DNA of 64,000 bases from Brockia lithotrophica (GTDB lineage: Bacteria; Bacillota; Bacilli; Thermicanales; DSM-22653). Positions within the stretch are counted from its first letter, which is position 1. The number at the start of each line of letters is the position of its first letter. Below are positions 44,513-53,969 of the stretch, in pieces. A program made the position numbers and the translations under genes. The notes under the pieces are model-generated. The model worked only from the letters and a program-made list of their open reading frames with translations, was not told the origin of the DNA and did not search any database. The stretch spans positions 1-64,000 of the forward strand of contig NZ_RBIJ01000005.1 of assembly GCF_003633725.1 (NCBI RefSeq), read 5' to 3'.

Positions 44513-46036
44513 CTAGGCCCCCGTCGCCTCCGACGTGCGGAACATCCCCTTGAAGGTTTCGATCGCCTTCTTCAGGTCTTCCTCCGGCGGGAGGTCTTTG
44601 GTCGTACGAATGTGTTCGAGGAGCTCGGGGTGTTCGGTCTCGATGTAGGCGAGGAGCTCACGCTCGAAGCGGCGCACGTCCGCCACGGGGATGTCGTCGA
44701 GGTAGCCGCGCGTCCCCGCGTAGAGGGAGATCACCTGCTTCTCTACGGGCATGGGCTCGAAGCGGTCCTGCTTGAGGAGCTCCGTGAGGCGTTCGCCGCG
44801 GCGCAGGCGTGCCAAAGTCGCCTTGTCCAAATCAGAACCGAACTGGGCAAAGGCCGCAAGCTCGCGGTACTGGGCGAGGTCGAGGCGCAGGCTTCCCGCC
44901 ACGCGCTTCATCGCGCGGATTTGCGCCGCACCGCCGACACGGGAAACGGATAGCCCGACGTTGATCGCCGGACGGATCCCGGAGTAAAAGAGGTCCGGCT
45001 CCAGGTAAATCTGCCCGTCCGTAATGGAGATCACGTTCGTCGGAATGTACGCGGATACGTCGCCCGCCTGCGTTTCGATGAAGGGTAGGGCGGTGAGGCT
45101 TCCGCCTCCCAGCTCGTCGCTCAGCTTCGCCGCGCGCTCCAGAAGGCGGGAGTGGAGGTAGAAGACGTCACCCGGGTAGGCCTCGCGCCCGGGCGGGCGG
45201 CGCAAGAGCAGGGAGAGTTCGCGGTAGGCGGCTGCGTGCTTGGACAGGTCGTCGTAGATGACGAGGGCGTGCATCCCCTTGTACATGAAGTACTCGCCCA
45301 TGGACACGCCAGCATACGGGGCGAGGTAGAGAAGCGGCGCGGGGTCGGAAGCGCCCGCAGATACGACGATCGTGTAGTCCATCGCGCCGTATTGCCGCAA
45401 GGTCTCCACGACCTTGGCCACGGACGACTCCTTTTGCCCGATGGCCACGTAGATGCAGATCATGTTTTGCCCTTTTTGGTTGATAATCGTATCCACGGCA
45501 ATGGAGGTTTTACCCGTCTTCCGGTCCCCGATGATGAGCTCGCGCTGCCCGCGCCCGATGGGGATCATGGCGTCAATGGCCTTGATCCCCGTAAGCATCG
45601 GCTCGTGTACGCTCTTCCGGTCGACGACGCTTGGCGCCGGCGATTCGACGCGGCGGTATTCCTTTGTCTCTATGGGGCCGCGCCCGTCGAGGGGCTGCCC
45701 GAGGGGGTTCACCACGCGTCCGATGAGCGCCTCGCCGACGGGGACCTCCATGATGCGGCCCGTACGGCGGACGATGTCTCCCTCGCGAATGTGGCGGTAC
45801 GGACCGAGGATGACGGACCCCACGGAATCCTCGTTCAGGTTGAGGACCATCCCCATGGTCCCACCCGGAAACTCGAGGAGCTCGCTCGCCATCGCCCCTT
45901 CAAGACCCTCGAGGATCGCGATGCCGTCGCCCACCTGAATGACCGTACCGACCTCTTCCGTTTCGACCTCTACGGTAAACTCCTCCAAGCGTTTCCGCAG
46001 GACGGCGCTGATTTCTTCCGGCTTGATCGCACACAT
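44513..46036 (-). CDS. atpA: ATP synthase alpha subunit
   Basis: The non-catalytic nucleotide-binding F1 subunit, 507 residues, with P-loop GDRKTGKT at 170-177, [14 protein letters not shown] and the arginine-finger region [19 protein letters not shown]. Start ATG 46036 has GGAGTGA about ten bases upstream and is 18 bases past atpH. Confidence 0.98.
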   Translation of the reverse strand: MCAIKPEEISAVLRKRLEEFTVEVETEEVGTVIQVGDGIAILEGLEGAMASELLEFPGGTMGMVLNLNEDSVGSVILGPYRHIREGDIVRRTGRIMEVPVGEALIGRVVNPLGQPLDGRGPIETKEYRRVESPAPSVVDRKSVHEPMLTGIKAIDAMIPIGRGQRELIIGDRKTGKTSIAVDTIINQKGQNMICIYVAIGQKESSVAKVVETLRQYGAMDYTIVVSAGASDPAPLLYLAPYAGVSMGEYFMYKGMHALVIYDDLSKHAAAYRELSLLLRRPPGREAYPGDVFYLHSRLLERAAKLSDELGGGSLTALPFIETQAGDVSAYIPTNVISITDGQIYLEPDLFYSGIRPAINVGLSVSRVGGAAQIRAMKRVAGSLRLDLAQYRELAAFAQFGSDLDKATLARLRRGERLTELLKQDRFEPMPVEKQVISLYAGTRGYLDDIPVADVRRFERELLAYIETEHPELLEHIRTTKDLPPEEDLKKAIETFKGMFRTSEATGA

Positions 46037-46054
46037 CGCCCGTCGGTCACTCCT

Positions 46055-46618
46055 TCACGAATTGACGGTTTGCTCGCCAAACACGAGGTGTCTACGGACG
46101 CGTTCGAGCTGTCCGGCGGCGCTCCCGTCGAAGAGAACTCCTCCCGCGCGCAGGCGAAAACCCGCGATGAGTTCGGGTACGTGGCGTACCTCAAGGCGTA
46201 GATCGTTTCCCAACCGGGCGGCAAACTGCGCCTGCAGTTGGGGAACGTACTCCTCGTCTTCCGGACGCGCAAGCTCGAGCACGCCGCGAACCACGCCTTC
46301 CCGGCGGTCGCGCTCCGCCCGAACGGCGTCGAGAACTTCCGGCAGCAATTCGATACGCCCCTCTCGAACGAGGAGGCGGATGAATCTCTGGAGTACCTCC
46401 GGCGCACCGGATAGGGCTTCCGCGAGCGCGGCTTCTTTTGCGGACGGAGGAAGGGAACGCGCCGCGAGGACCCGGCGCAGGTGCGGATCGAGGCGGACGG
46501 CCTCCACAAGCGCCTCGAGCACAGGGAGCACTTCGGAAAAGACACCCGCCGCAACCGCCGCATCGACGAGGGCACGGGCGTAGCGGCGGGCAATGCGCCG
46601 TCGTTCTAGGCTTCGCAT
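46055..46618 (-). CDS. atpH: ATP synthase delta subunit
   Basis: Peripheral-stalk subunit of 187 residues connecting F1 to the b dimer. It has the N-terminal RRYARALVDAAVAAG and the C-terminal signature ELIAGFRLRAGGVLFDGS. The ATG shares one base with the atpF stop codon (TGATG), so it is translationally coupled. Confidence 0.94.
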   Translation of the reverse strand: MRSLERRRIARRYARALVDAAVAAGVFSEVLPVLEALVEAVRLDPHLRRVLAARSLPPSAKEAALAEALSGAPEVLQRFIRLLVREGRIELLPEVLDAVRAERDRREGVVRGVLELARPEDEEYVPQLQAQFAARLGNDLRLEVRHVPELIAGFRLRAGGVLFDGSAAGQLERVRRHLVFGEQTVNS

Positions 46619-47148
46619 CAGCGGCTCACTTCCTCGAGGAGCTTTTCGAGGTAGGTCCTGTCGCCCTTCGCCTCTACCTCGCGGGCGAGGATCTTTTCCG
46701 CCATGGCGATCGAGAGCTCCACGGCCTCACGCCGCAGCGCGAGGATCGCCTCTTCCTTGGCGCGGGCGATGTCCGCCTGGGCATCCGCCCGGATCTTCTC
46801 TACCGCCTGCCGCGCCTCTTCGAGCATGCGCTCGCGCTCTTCTTCGGCAATCCGCTCGCTTCGACGGAGGATCTCCTCCGCCTTGGCCCGAGCTTCGTCG
46901 AGAAGCCGTCGCTGCTCCTCGATGAGCGCCTGAGCTTCCGCGCGTTGGCGGGCAGCTTCTTCTAGGTCCGCGCGAATGCGCTCGCGCCTTTCTTCGAGCG
47001 CCCGCGCTACGTAAGGCCACGCATAGCGTTGGAGCAAATACACGAGAAGGAGAAATACGACGAGCTGAAAAAGCATCGTCCCGATCTGCACGGGAAGGCC
47101 GAGGAGCGTGAGGTCACCCCCGGCCGCTTGGGCTGAAGTCTCAGGCAC
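46618..47148 (-). CDS. atpF: ATP synthase b subunit
   Basis: The membrane-anchored peripheral stalk subunit of 176 residues has one N-terminal membrane helix (about 22-42, MLFQLVVFLLLVYLLQRYAW) followed by a long charged helix. I chose GTG 47148 behind AAAGGGTGAG, because longer starts add a segment not seen in the family. Confidence 0.94.
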   Translation of the reverse strand: MPETSAQAAGGDLTLLGLPVQIGTMLFQLVVFLLLVYLLQRYAWPYVARALEERRERIRADLEEAARQRAEAQALIEEQRRLLDEARAKAEEILRRSERIAEEERERMLEEARQAVEKIRADAQADIARAKEEAILALRREAVELSIAMAEKILAREVEAKGDRTYLEKLLEEVSR

Positions 47149-47235
47149 GCGTCTCACCCTTTCGCGCGCGACTTGCGGCGGAGAAAGGCTGAGGTGGCCG
47201 GCGGCCACCTCAGCTCGATATCGTCCAACCGCATC

Positions 47236-47451
47236 TCATCGACCCAGGAGGATGAAGGCGATCACGATGGCGATGATGGGGAGTGCCTCGATGAGGGCGA
47301 TCCCGATGAACATCGTCGTGCGGAACTGACCGCCGTATTCCGGCTGGCGCGCCGTGCTGGCGATCGTCTCCTTGACCACGATGGCGTCTCCGATGGCCGC
47401 CGCGAGAGCTGCTGCAGCTGCGATAATCGCTACCGCCAAGAGGCTCGTCAT
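47236..47451 (-). CDS. atpE: ATP synthase c subunit with Ala-rich helix 1
   Basis: The 71-residue ring subunit has two helices, the loop ARQPE and the ion-binding Glu55 in IALIEALPII. The surroundings match proton-type rather than sodium-type rings. Helix 1, normally with a GxGxGxGxG-like pattern, reads AAAAALAAAIGDAIV, keeping one of the six glycines of the B. subtilis sequence and carrying Asp22 where Asn is usual. Alkaliphile c subunits with AxAxAxA form larger rings, so a larger ring is possible here. Start ATG 47451. Confidence 0.96.
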   Translation of the reverse strand: MTSLLAVAIIAAAAALAAAIGDAIVVKETIASTARQPEYGGQFRTTMFIGIALIEALPIIAIVIAFILLGR

Positions 47452-47528
47452 GTCTTCTTTTCCACCCCTTCTGTGGATTTGGTGCGATCTCCGGGATTTC
47501 CCGGGAAATCTATACCCTCGCCCAGGCG

Positions 47529-48242
47529 TCAGTGGGCTTCTACGCGCTGGGCGATGTACACCGCGGCCAAGACGGTAAAGATGAACGCCTGGATCGTTCC
47601 GATAAAGAGGCTAAACCCTTGCCAGATGAGGAGGGCGGGAGAGAGGAGAATCGCCATTAGAAAGCTGTACTTGAGGGTCCCTACGAGGAGCCCCACGAGA
47701 ACCTCGCCGGCAAAGATGTTGCCAAAGAGACGAAGGCCGTGGGTGAGGGTGTTCGTGAACGTCTCCATGAGCACGAGCAGAGGTCCGATGGGGCTCGGCT
47801 GCAAAAGCCCCTTCAGGTATCCTTTGACGCCGTTGAGGCGGATGCTCATGGCGTGCGCCGCCACGAGTACGATGAGGGCCATAGTGAGCGTCACGTGCGC
47901 ATCCGCCGTCGGGGACTTCCAGTAGCTCTTGTCCCCTACGACGAAGTTGAAGACGAGCCCCACCTGGTTGGCGACAAAGGTGTAGAGAAAAAGCGTGGCG
48001 AGGAAGGGGGAAAAGATCTTCGCCCGTTCCGAGGAAAACGCATCCCGGGCGATCCCTTCGATGAACTCGTAGTACCACTCCAACGCGTTTCCCAGACCTT
48101 GGGGGACCCCCGCCTGCGCGCTGCGCGCGCCGCGCAAGGCGAGCCAGAGAACCAAGAGGGCCGTCACCGTCGAAGAAATCGCCACGGATAGGTCGAGGTG
48201 CACACCGAAGACTTGAACCAACGGGGTCCCGTGCTCCCCCAA
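47529..48242 (-). CDS. atpB: ATP synthase a subunit
   Basis: The stator membrane subunit forming the two proton half-channels. The 237-residue protein has the essential Arg in THGLRLFGNIFAGE and a late helix pair FSLFIGTIQAFIFTVLAAVY. The start is TTG 48242, with GGCGGTGAA as the probable ribosome site. It follows atpI and precedes atpE. Confidence 0.95.
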   Translation of the reverse strand: MGEHGTPLVQVFGVHLDLSVAISSTVTALLVLWLALRGARSAQAGVPQGLGNALEWYYEFIEGIARDAFSSERAKIFSPFLATLFLYTFVANQVGLVFNFVVGDKSYWKSPTADAHVTLTMALIVLVAAHAMSIRLNGVKGYLKGLLQPSPIGPLLVLMETFTNTLTHGLRLFGNIFAGEVLVGLLVGTLKYSFLMAILLSPALLIWQGFSLFIGTIQAFIFTVLAAVYIAQRVEAH

Positions 48243-48275
48243 GAAAGTTCACCGCCTTCCCGCCGTAATCCTCGA

Positions 48276-48707
48276 TCAATCCCCCCGTTCGGAAGGAGGG
48301 GGTCGGAGAGCCCTTCCTCCCGCGCGGAACCACCACCCTGCAAAGGAGAAAAAAAGGAGATAGAAGAAAGCCGCACCGCCCACCGCGCCGTACACACCGA
48401 CCAGGCCGCCAACGTACCAGGCCGCCAACCCCGCGAAGACGGCCGCCGGAAGCCTCCCACCTGCTGCAAGGAGGGCGAGCAGCGTGAGCCTTCCGCCACC
48501 CAGAGAGGTTGCTGCCTTCCCCCAAAGGCGGTAGGCCGTAAAGAGGAGGGCGTAAGCAAGGAGCCATCCGACAAAAAAATTTCTCGCAATTTCACCTATA
48601 CCGGAAACGATAAAAAACAGGAAAAATTTTGCGCCTAGGATTCCCGCGCCTATGCGAGTCCACAGGGCGAGAAAGCAACCCAGCTCATCGCCCTTCCCTC
48701 GGGCCAC
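48276..48707 (-). CDS. atpI: ATP synthase subunit I
   Basis: A 143-residue membrane protein with four helices. GTG 48707 has GGAGGAGG six bases upstream and overlaps the atpZ end by 23 bases. The place before atpB and the helix layout fit AtpI, which helps assemble the c-ring or stabilise the a subunit. Sequence conservation in this family is low, so the call rests mainly on context. Confidence 0.8.
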   Translation of the reverse strand: MARGKGDELGCFLALWTRIGAGILGAKFFLFFIVSGIGEIARNFFVGWLLAYALLFTAYRLWGKAATSLGGGRLTLLALLAAGGRLPAAVFAGLAAWYVGGLVGVYGAVGGAAFFYLLFFSFAGWWFRAGGRALRPPPSERGD

Positions 48708-48945
48708 GGGAATCCTCCTCCCGCAGAAAAGGGCGAAGCGTTCGGAACACCGCGTACCACGCCAAGGCGAAGCCGCCAAGGCCGCCGAGCGCCGCTCCCA
48801 CGGACGCCTGCCCCAGCTCCGCGCCCAACGCGCGACCGACGTACACCCCGACCAACACGGACCCTACGAACTCCCCGCTCAAGGTCGAGACAAGTGCCGC
48901 CGTCCGCCATAGGGACTGCGACCTCCTCGGCTTCACGGTGTTCAC
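48685..48945 (-). CDS. atpZ: AtpZ/AtpR-like ATP synthase accessory protein
   Basis: The first gene of the atp operon encodes a small protein with two membrane helices (TAALVSTLSGEFVGSVLVG and ALGGLGGFALAWYAVF) of the ATPase gene 1/AtpZ type. An ATG at 48978 is in frame, but the predicted transcription start is about 48972, so that codon would not be transcribed. GTG 48945 (86 residues, GGGGAAAG just before) or GTG 48936 is the likely start. AtpZ-AtpI pairs are thought to supply Mg2+ or Ca2+ or to help assembly. Confidence 0.82.
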   Translation of the reverse strand: MNTVKPRRSQSLWRTAALVSTLSGEFVGSVLVGVYVGRALGAELGQASVGAALGGLGGFALAWYAVFRTLRPFLREEDSRGPREGR

Positions 48946-48978
48946 CGCTTTCCCCGCGAAATCCGGGCATTCACGCAT

Positions 48979-49007
48979 ATCCTAGCGGATCCGAGGGACG
49001 AAGTCAA
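48979..49007 (-). promoter_or_regulatory. Sigma-A promoter of the atp operon
   Basis: On the minus strand TTGACT (49007-49002) and TAGGAT (48984-48979) are spaced by 17 bases. The predicted start at about 48972 falls inside the longest version of atpZ, which decides the start-codon choice there. Confidence 0.8.
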
Positions 49008-49107
49008 CCGACGCGGTTCCCCGCCCGTGAACGTTCTGTGAAAAAGTTTTTCCGTAAGAGCTACTCTTCTTTCGCAATCTCTTTCGTAACGCCGGCAAAC
49101 GATCCAA

Positions 49108-49737
49108 TCACTTCGTCCCGAAGAGGCGATCCCCCGCATCGCCGAGCCCGGGTACGATGTACCCGTGTTCGTCGAGGCGTTCGTCCACGGCAGCGACGTA
49201 CACGTCCACGTCTGGGTGGGCATCCGTAAGGCGGCGAATCCCTTCCGGCGCGGCAATCAGGGAAACAAAACGCACGTGGGTTCCTCCGCGCCGTTTCACG
49301 GCGTCCACCGCCCAAACCGCCGACCCTCCTGTGGCGAGCATGGGATCGAGGAGGAAGAGATCGCGTTCGGGTAGGTCGGGGGGAAGTTTTACGTAGTACT
49401 CTACGGGCTCGAGCGTCGCCGGATCTCGGTACACGCCAATATGGCCTACCTTTGCCGCAGGAATGAGCCTCAACATCCCCTCCACCATTCCGAGGCCGGC
49501 GCGGAGGATAGGGATGAGACCAAGCTTCCGCCCGGCGAGCACCCGAGAACGCGCCACGGCGATGGGCGTTTCGACCTCCACCTCTTCCGTGGGGAGGTCG
49601 CGGGTCATCTCGTAGGCCATGAGCATGGCGATTTCGTTGACCAACTCGCGAAATTCCTTGGGCCCCGTCCGCCGATCGCGCAAGATCGTGAGCTTGTGTT
49701 GGATGAGCGGATGGTCGAAAACGTGCACCCGCGCCAC
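49108..49737 (-). CDS. upp: Uracil phosphoribosyltransferase
   Basis: Upp salvages uracil to UMP with PRPP. The 209-residue protein shows the PRPP loop [18 protein letters not shown], the uracil-site region [18 protein letters not shown] at its C-terminus and [16 protein letters not shown]. Start GTG 49737. It stands directly upstream of the atp operon, as in B. subtilis, though glyA is separated from it by a plus-strand ABC gene. Confidence 0.97.
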   Translation of the reverse strand: MARVHVFDHPLIQHKLTILRDRRTGPKEFRELVNEIAMLMAYEMTRDLPTEEVEVETPIAVARSRVLAGRKLGLIPILRAGLGMVEGMLRLIPAAKVGHIGVYRDPATLEPVEYYVKLPPDLPERDLFLLDPMLATGGSAVWAVDAVKRRGGTHVRFVSLIAAPEGIRRLTDAHPDVDVYVAAVDERLDEHGYIVPGLGDAGDRLFGTK

Positions 49738-49906
49738 GGGGTTGCCTCCTTCGCTTCGACAAGAAACCGCCTTGAAAAACCGCCAGGCCCATTATACCAG
49801 AGGGGCATCTGTACCCCAAGTCGGCCAAAGCCTTGGCATGACGGCACGTTTTGTGGTAGGGAAAAGAGAAACGCGCAACGCGATCCTCTCGAGGGAGGGA
49901 CGTCCC

Positions 49907-50680
49907 GTGCTCGAACTTAAAAACGTCGGCGTGCGCCGAAAGGGGCGCACGCTTTTGGAGGACGTGAATTGGTCGGTGGAACGCGGGAGCGCCTGGGCCG
50001 TCCTCGGCCCCAACGGAGCAGGCAAAACCACCCTCCTCGAGGTCATCGGCGGCGAGCTCCACCCGAGTTCGGGGTACGTGCTCTGGGAAGGAACCCCCCT
50101 TTTCCGCATTCCGCTCGCGGAGAGAAGGCGCAAGATCGCCTGGGTCTCTTCGGCACTCGGGACCCGCCTCTATCCAGGGGATTCGCCTCTGGAAATCGTC
50201 GCCGGGGCGCTTTTTGCGGCAACGACCCTCTACGGGCGCGTGCCCCCGGAGGCCGCATGCCAGGCCGAAAGGGCCCTCGCGGGCGTGGGTCTCGCCTCCC
50301 GCCTCAACGTACCTTACGGCGAGCTTTCTCTGGGCGAACAGAAAAAAGTCCTCCTCGCACGCGCCCTCGTGCGCGCGCCGGAACTCCTCGTCCTGGACGA
50401 AGCCACGGAAGGACTGGACTTCGCCGCGCGGGAGGCGTTCCTCGCCACACTCAAGAGCCTAAGGTCTGCCCATCCCACCCTCACCATCGTCTTCGTGACC
50501 CACCGGCTCGAAGAGTTGGGGCCCTTTTTCGATTCCGTTCTCCTTTTGGGAGGTGGGCGAATCCGCGCCCAGGGGCCGCGCGAGGAGGTCTTACGTGCGG
50601 AAGTGCTCGAAGAGCTCTTCGGAGCACCGATGGAGCTCCGCTGGTGGAACGATCGTCCTTATGCCGTGCCGCGCGTGTGA
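49907..50680 (+). CDS. Stand-alone ABC ATPase (YlmA-like)
   Basis: A 257-residue ABC ATP-binding protein with Walker [12 protein letters not shown], signature [12 protein letters not shown], Walker [13 protein letters not shown] and the switch His in [13 protein letters not shown] 49907 has GAGGGAGGG just upstream; longer starts have no site. No permease or binding protein gene is adjacent, and the closest family by eye is YlmA/ModF-like. It is on the opposite strand to its neighbours, inserted between upp and glyA, and its end overlaps the end of glyA by 22 bases. The substrate is unknown. Confidence 0.9.
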   Translation: MLELKNVGVRRKGRTLLEDVNWSVERGSAWAVLGPNGAGKTTLLEVIGGELHPSSGYVLWEGTPLFRIPLAERRRKIAWVSSALGTRLYPGDSPLEIVAGALFAATTLYGRVPPEAACQAERALAGVGLASRLNVPYGELSLGEQKKVLLARALVRAPELLVLDEATEGLDFAAREAFLATLKSLRSAHPTLTIVFVTHRLEELGPFFDSVLLLGGGRIRAQGPREEVLRAEVLEELFGAPMELRWWNDRPYAVPRV

Positions 50681-51957
50681 GGCGGCGCCTCCCCGCCGAC
50701 CGCCTCCCACAATTCGGGGTAGAGGGGAAAACGGCGCGTGAGTTCGGCTACGGACCCGCGCACCTCCTCGCGCACCCTTTCGTCGCCAGGGTGGCGAAGG
50801 ACGCGGGCAATGAGGTCGGCGACCAGACGCATTTCGTCCGGCCCGAATCCACGGGTCGTAAGGGCGGCCGTCCCCAGGCGAATCCCGCTCGTCTTTGCGG
50901 GAGGCTCAGGGTCGAACGGCACGGCGTTCTTGTTTGCCGTAATCCCCACGGCGTCCAGGAGTTCTTCGGCCTCTTTCCCCGTGAGCCCCGTCCCGCGGAG
51001 GTCGACGAGCAAGAGGTGGTTGTCCGTGCCGCCAGAGACGAGGGAGAACCCGTGCTCGAGCAGGCGGGCGGCGAGCGCCTGGGCGTTTTCCACGACGCGG
51101 GCGGCGTAGGTGCGGAACTCCGGCCGCAGCGCCTCCCCGAAGGCAACCGCTTTGGCGGCGATCACGTGCATGAGCGGCCCCCCCTGTACCCCGGGGAACA
51201 CCGCACGGTCGAGGGCGCGAGCGTGTTCGGCCGTCGTGAGCACAAATCCGCCCCGCGGCCCGCGGAGCGTCTTGTGCGTCGTCGAGGTGACGAAGTGCGC
51301 GTAAGGTACGGGATTCGGGTGCACGCCCCCCGCTACAAGGCCGGCGATATGGGCCATATCCACCATGAGGTACGCTCCGACTTCGTCGGCGATCTCCCGG
51401 AAGGCGGCAAAGTCGATCACCCGAGGATAGGCGCTCGCCCCCGCGACGATCATCCGCGGCCTATGTTCCCGGGCGAGACGACGGACTTGGTCCATGTCGA
51501 TCCGGTGCGTCACGGGGTCCACGCCGTAACTCACCACGCGGTACATCTGCCCCGAGAAGTTCACGGGGCTTCCGTGCGTGAGGTGACCGCCGTGGGCGAG
51601 GTCCATGCCGAGGATCGTGTCGCCAGGCTTGAGAACGGAAAAGTACACGGCCATATTGGCTTGGGCACCGGAATGCGGCTGGACGTTGGCGTGCTCGGCC
51701 CCGAAGAGCGCCTTCGCCCGGCTGCGGGCGAGTTCCTCCACGACGTCGACGTGTTGGCAACCCCCGTAGTAGCGGCGGCCGGGGTACCCCTCCGCGTACT
51801 TGTTCGTAAGAACCGTCCCCATGGCTTCCAGGACGGCGAGGGAAACGAAGTTCTCCGAAGCGATGAGCTCGAGCCCGTGCTCTTGGCGACCGAGCTCGGC
51901 TATGATGGCCTGAAACACCTCGGGGTCGCCGGCACGTACGTGTTCCAACGGCGCCAC
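50659..51957 (-). CDS. glyA: Serine hydroxymethyltransferase
   Basis: GlyA interconverts serine and glycine with tetrahydrofolate and supplies one-carbon units. The 432-residue PLP enzyme has [26 protein letters not shown], and the PLP-binding Lys in [17 protein letters not shown] 51957 has GGAGGTGA at good distance; GTG 51966 is the alternative and overlaps the ywlG stop. Coupled to ywlG. Confidence 0.97.
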   Translation of the reverse strand: MAPLEHVRAGDPEVFQAIIAELGRQEHGLELIASENFVSLAVLEAMGTVLTNKYAEGYPGRRYYGGCQHVDVVEELARSRAKALFGAEHANVQPHSGAQANMAVYFSVLKPGDTILGMDLAHGGHLTHGSPVNFSGQMYRVVSYGVDPVTHRIDMDQVRRLAREHRPRMIVAGASAYPRVIDFAAFREIADEVGAYLMVDMAHIAGLVAGGVHPNPVPYAHFVTSTTHKTLRGPRGGFVLTTAEHARALDRAVFPGVQGGPLMHVIAAKAVAFGEALRPEFRTYAARVVENAQALAARLLEHGFSLVSGGTDNHLLLVDLRGTGLTGKEAEELLDAVGITANKNAVPFDPEPPAKTSGIRLGTAALTTRGFGPDEMRLVADLIARVLRHPGDERVREEVRGSVAELTRRFPLYPELWEAVGGEAPPHTRGTA

Positions 51958-51962
51958 CGCGT

Positions 51963-52535
51963 TCACCTCCGGTATTCGGGATAGCGGGCCCGCGGCCCCC
52001 CGATGAGTCGGGGACGCGTCACCGCCATGGTCACAAAGGCCTTACCGACAAATGGCTTAGGCGGCCGTACCGGGACGGCCACGGGCTTTAGGTGCATGCC
52101 GATGAGCGTGGCGCCGACGTCGATCCCCGCGTGGGCGCGGACGGCTTCTACGCACGTACCATCCCACGCGTCGTAAGCGACGGTGGCAAAGGCGCCGCCG
52201 GCTTCCGGCACGGGACGGACGAGCACGGGATCCAGGGCAAAGCGTTCCACAGTCTCGGGGCGCACGACGAGGGCGCGGTTGAGATGCTCGCAACACTGCA
52301 CGGCGACGTGCACCCCCGTGTCCCGGCGAAACGCCTCGAGCACTTCGAAGAGGGCGTGGGCTACGGCGAGGTTGGACCCCTTCCCGATCGGCAGCCCCAC
52401 AACTTCGCTCGTGCTGAGTCCTACCACGAGGAGGTGCTGGGAGGAGAGGGGAAAGCGCTCCCCGAGGTACGCGAGGTCCGCCCGGAAGGCCTCGGCCGCC
52501 TCCTCGATGCCGCCGCCGTGCCGCTCGCCTTCCAC
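51963..52535 (-). CDS. ywlG: UPF0340 protein (YwlG-like)
   Basis: The 190-residue protein matches the YwlG/TIGR01440 family, with the segment [19 protein letters not shown] and the Cys-containing [15 protein letters not shown]. The start is GTG 52535, nine bases after AAGGAGGT. It stands between rpiB and glyA, which is the family's usual place. The function is unknown; B. subtilis has the same order. Confidence 0.9.
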   Translation of the reverse strand: MEGERHGGGIEEAAEAFRADLAYLGERFPLSSQHLLVVGLSTSEVVGLPIGKGSNLAVAHALFEVLEAFRRDTGVHVAVQCCEHLNRALVVRPETVERFALDPVLVRPVPEAGGAFATVAYDAWDGTCVEAVRAHAGIDVGATLIGMHLKPVAVPVRPPKPFVGKAFVTMAVTRPRLIGGPRARYPEYRR

Positions 52536-52539
52536 CGCG

Positions 52540-52998
52540 TCAGACCTCCTTCCTGCCTTCCTCCAGGGCGCGGATCTTCTCGAGGCGCCGGACGTGGCGC
52601 CCTCCTTCGAACTCCGCCGTGAGGTAGGCGCGCACGATTTCCTTCGCGAGTTCGGGGCCGACGACGCGGCCGCCAAAGGTGAGGATGTTGGCGTTGTTGT
52701 GCGCCCGCGCCATGCGCGCGGAGTACGGGTCTTGAACGTGGGCGGCGCGAATTCCGGGAATCTTGTTGGCGGCGATGGACATCCCGATTCCCGTCCCGCA
52801 GAGGAGAATCCCCCGCTGGGCTTCGCCTGCGAGGACAGCACGGGCAACCTTTTCGGCAAAGTCGGGGTAATCCACGGAGGTCTCGTCAAACGTACCCACG
52901 TCGAGGACCTCGTACCCTTCCGACCGCAGGAATTCCTTGACGACCTCTTTGAGGGCGTAACCGCCGTGGTCGGCTCCGAGGGCGATCGTCTCCTTCAC
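52540..52998 (-). CDS. rpiB: Ribose-5-phosphate isomerase B
   Basis: RpiB interconverts ribose-5-phosphate and ribulose-5-phosphate. The 152-residue protein has the RpiB start IALGADHGGYALKEVV, the catalytic Cys in GILLCGTGIGMSIAANK and the later RAHNNANILTFGGRV. GTG 52998 is the start, with GGAGGTGAACGG upstream. Confidence 0.96.
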   Translation of the reverse strand: MKETIALGADHGGYALKEVVKEFLRSEGYEVLDVGTFDETSVDYPDFAEKVARAVLAGEAQRGILLCGTGIGMSIAANKIPGIRAAHVQDPYSARMARAHNNANILTFGGRVVGPELAKEIVRAYLTAEFEGGRHVRRLEKIRALEEGRKEV

Positions 52999-53063
52999 AC
53001 CCGTTCACCTCCGCGCGTGTTTCCCCATCTCCCACCACCGGAAAAACCCTTTGCCCGAGCTCA

Positions 53064-53354
53064 CTACGCTTCGTCCTCGTCTTCGGAGTCTTCCTCTCCG
53101 TGGGCCGCCCGATACTCCGCCTCGTTGTAGGCGTCCACGACTTTTTGCCACTCTTCCGGATCCTCCACCGGTTCAAAGGTGTACCCTGCGTCTGTCTCCG
53201 CGATCCGAAAGACGACGCCCTCGTGGGAAAGCCCGAGGTTTTCGGGGAGGAATATGGCGTAGGCGACTCCCTCTACTTCGAGTACTTCGTCCAGGCGGTA
53301 GACGACCCCTTCTTCCCCTTCGATGCGCAACTCTCCCCAGGCTTCGCGAAACAT
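53064..53354 (-). CDS. DUF1292 family protein
   Basis: The 96-residue acidic protein has a beta-rich core of the DUF1292 type (VYRLDEVLEVEGVAYAIFLP, then GYTFEPVEDPEEWQKVVDAY) and a strongly acidic tail (GEEDSEDEDE). Start ATG 53354. Similar genes occur near ywlE or mreB in Firmicutes. The function is unknown. Confidence 0.8.
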   Translation of the reverse strand: MFREAWGELRIEGEEGVVYRLDEVLEVEGVAYAIFLPENLGLSHEGVVFRIAETDAGYTFEPVEDPEEWQKVVDAYNEAEYRAAHGEEDSEDEDEA

Positions 53355-53366
53355 GGGATCCCCCCT

Positions 53367-53969
53367 TTAGGCGTGCGCGTCTCCGTCCGGCCGCCCTTCC
53401 TCCGCGGTCCCGCCCGACAAAGCTTCCGCACCGCGGGCGGGAGCATCCGCCTCGGACGCGTTTTGCGCATCGCCGTCAGGACCGTTTCCGGAAACTGCCG
53501 CAACGCCGAGCTTCCCGGAGGAAAAGGCATCGGCCAGCGCGTGAAGGAGTTCTTCGAGACGTGCGGCCGTGGCCTCGTACGCCTCGATCCCCTTCCCGGC
53601 CGGATCTTCGATGTCCCCGCCGAGATCGCGGCCGCTCACCTCGGATACCCATTCCGCAAACGTCCAGATCTTCTCCCGAGCTTCGGGAAACGCGGCGAGG
53701 AGGGCTTCGCGGTGCGCGGCGGTCATCGCGAGCACGACGTCCGCCCAGGCGACATCTTCTGGACGCAGCTGGGCAGCGCGGTGCGCGCTGAGGTCGATCC
53801 CCCGCCGCCGAAGGACCTCCACTGCCTCCGGCGAAGCGGGGATCCCTTCCCAAGTAAAGATCCCCCGAGACCGAGGTTCCACGCCGTATTCCGCAAGAAG
53901 GTGACGCGCAAGCGCTTCGGCCATCGGACTCCGACACGTGTTTCCCGTACACACGAAGAGGATCTTCAC
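53367..53969 (-). CDS. ywlE: Low-molecular-weight phosphatase YwlE-like (arginine phosphatase)
   Basis: The active-site loop VCTGNTCRSPMAEA is at the N-terminus (Cys7, Arg13), with the general acid Asp122 in DIEDPAG. The Thr at the fifth place of the loop is the feature that gives YwlE specificity for phospho-arginine. GTG 53969 overlaps the sua5 stop (GTGA) and has AAGGAGGCGG upstream. The product is 200 residues, about 50 more than the family, because of a low-complexity Ala/Gly/Asp tail after residue 150. It probably acts with an McsB-like kinase, not visible here. Confidence 0.92.
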   Translation of the reverse strand: MKILFVCTGNTCRSPMAEALARHLLAEYGVEPRSRGIFTWEGIPASPEAVEVLRRRGIDLSAHRAAQLRPEDVAWADVVLAMTAAHREALLAAFPEAREKIWTFAEWVSEVSGRDLGGDIEDPAGKGIEAYEATAARLEELLHALADAFSSGKLGVAAVSGNGPDGDAQNASEADAPARGAEALSGGTAEEGRPDGDAHA

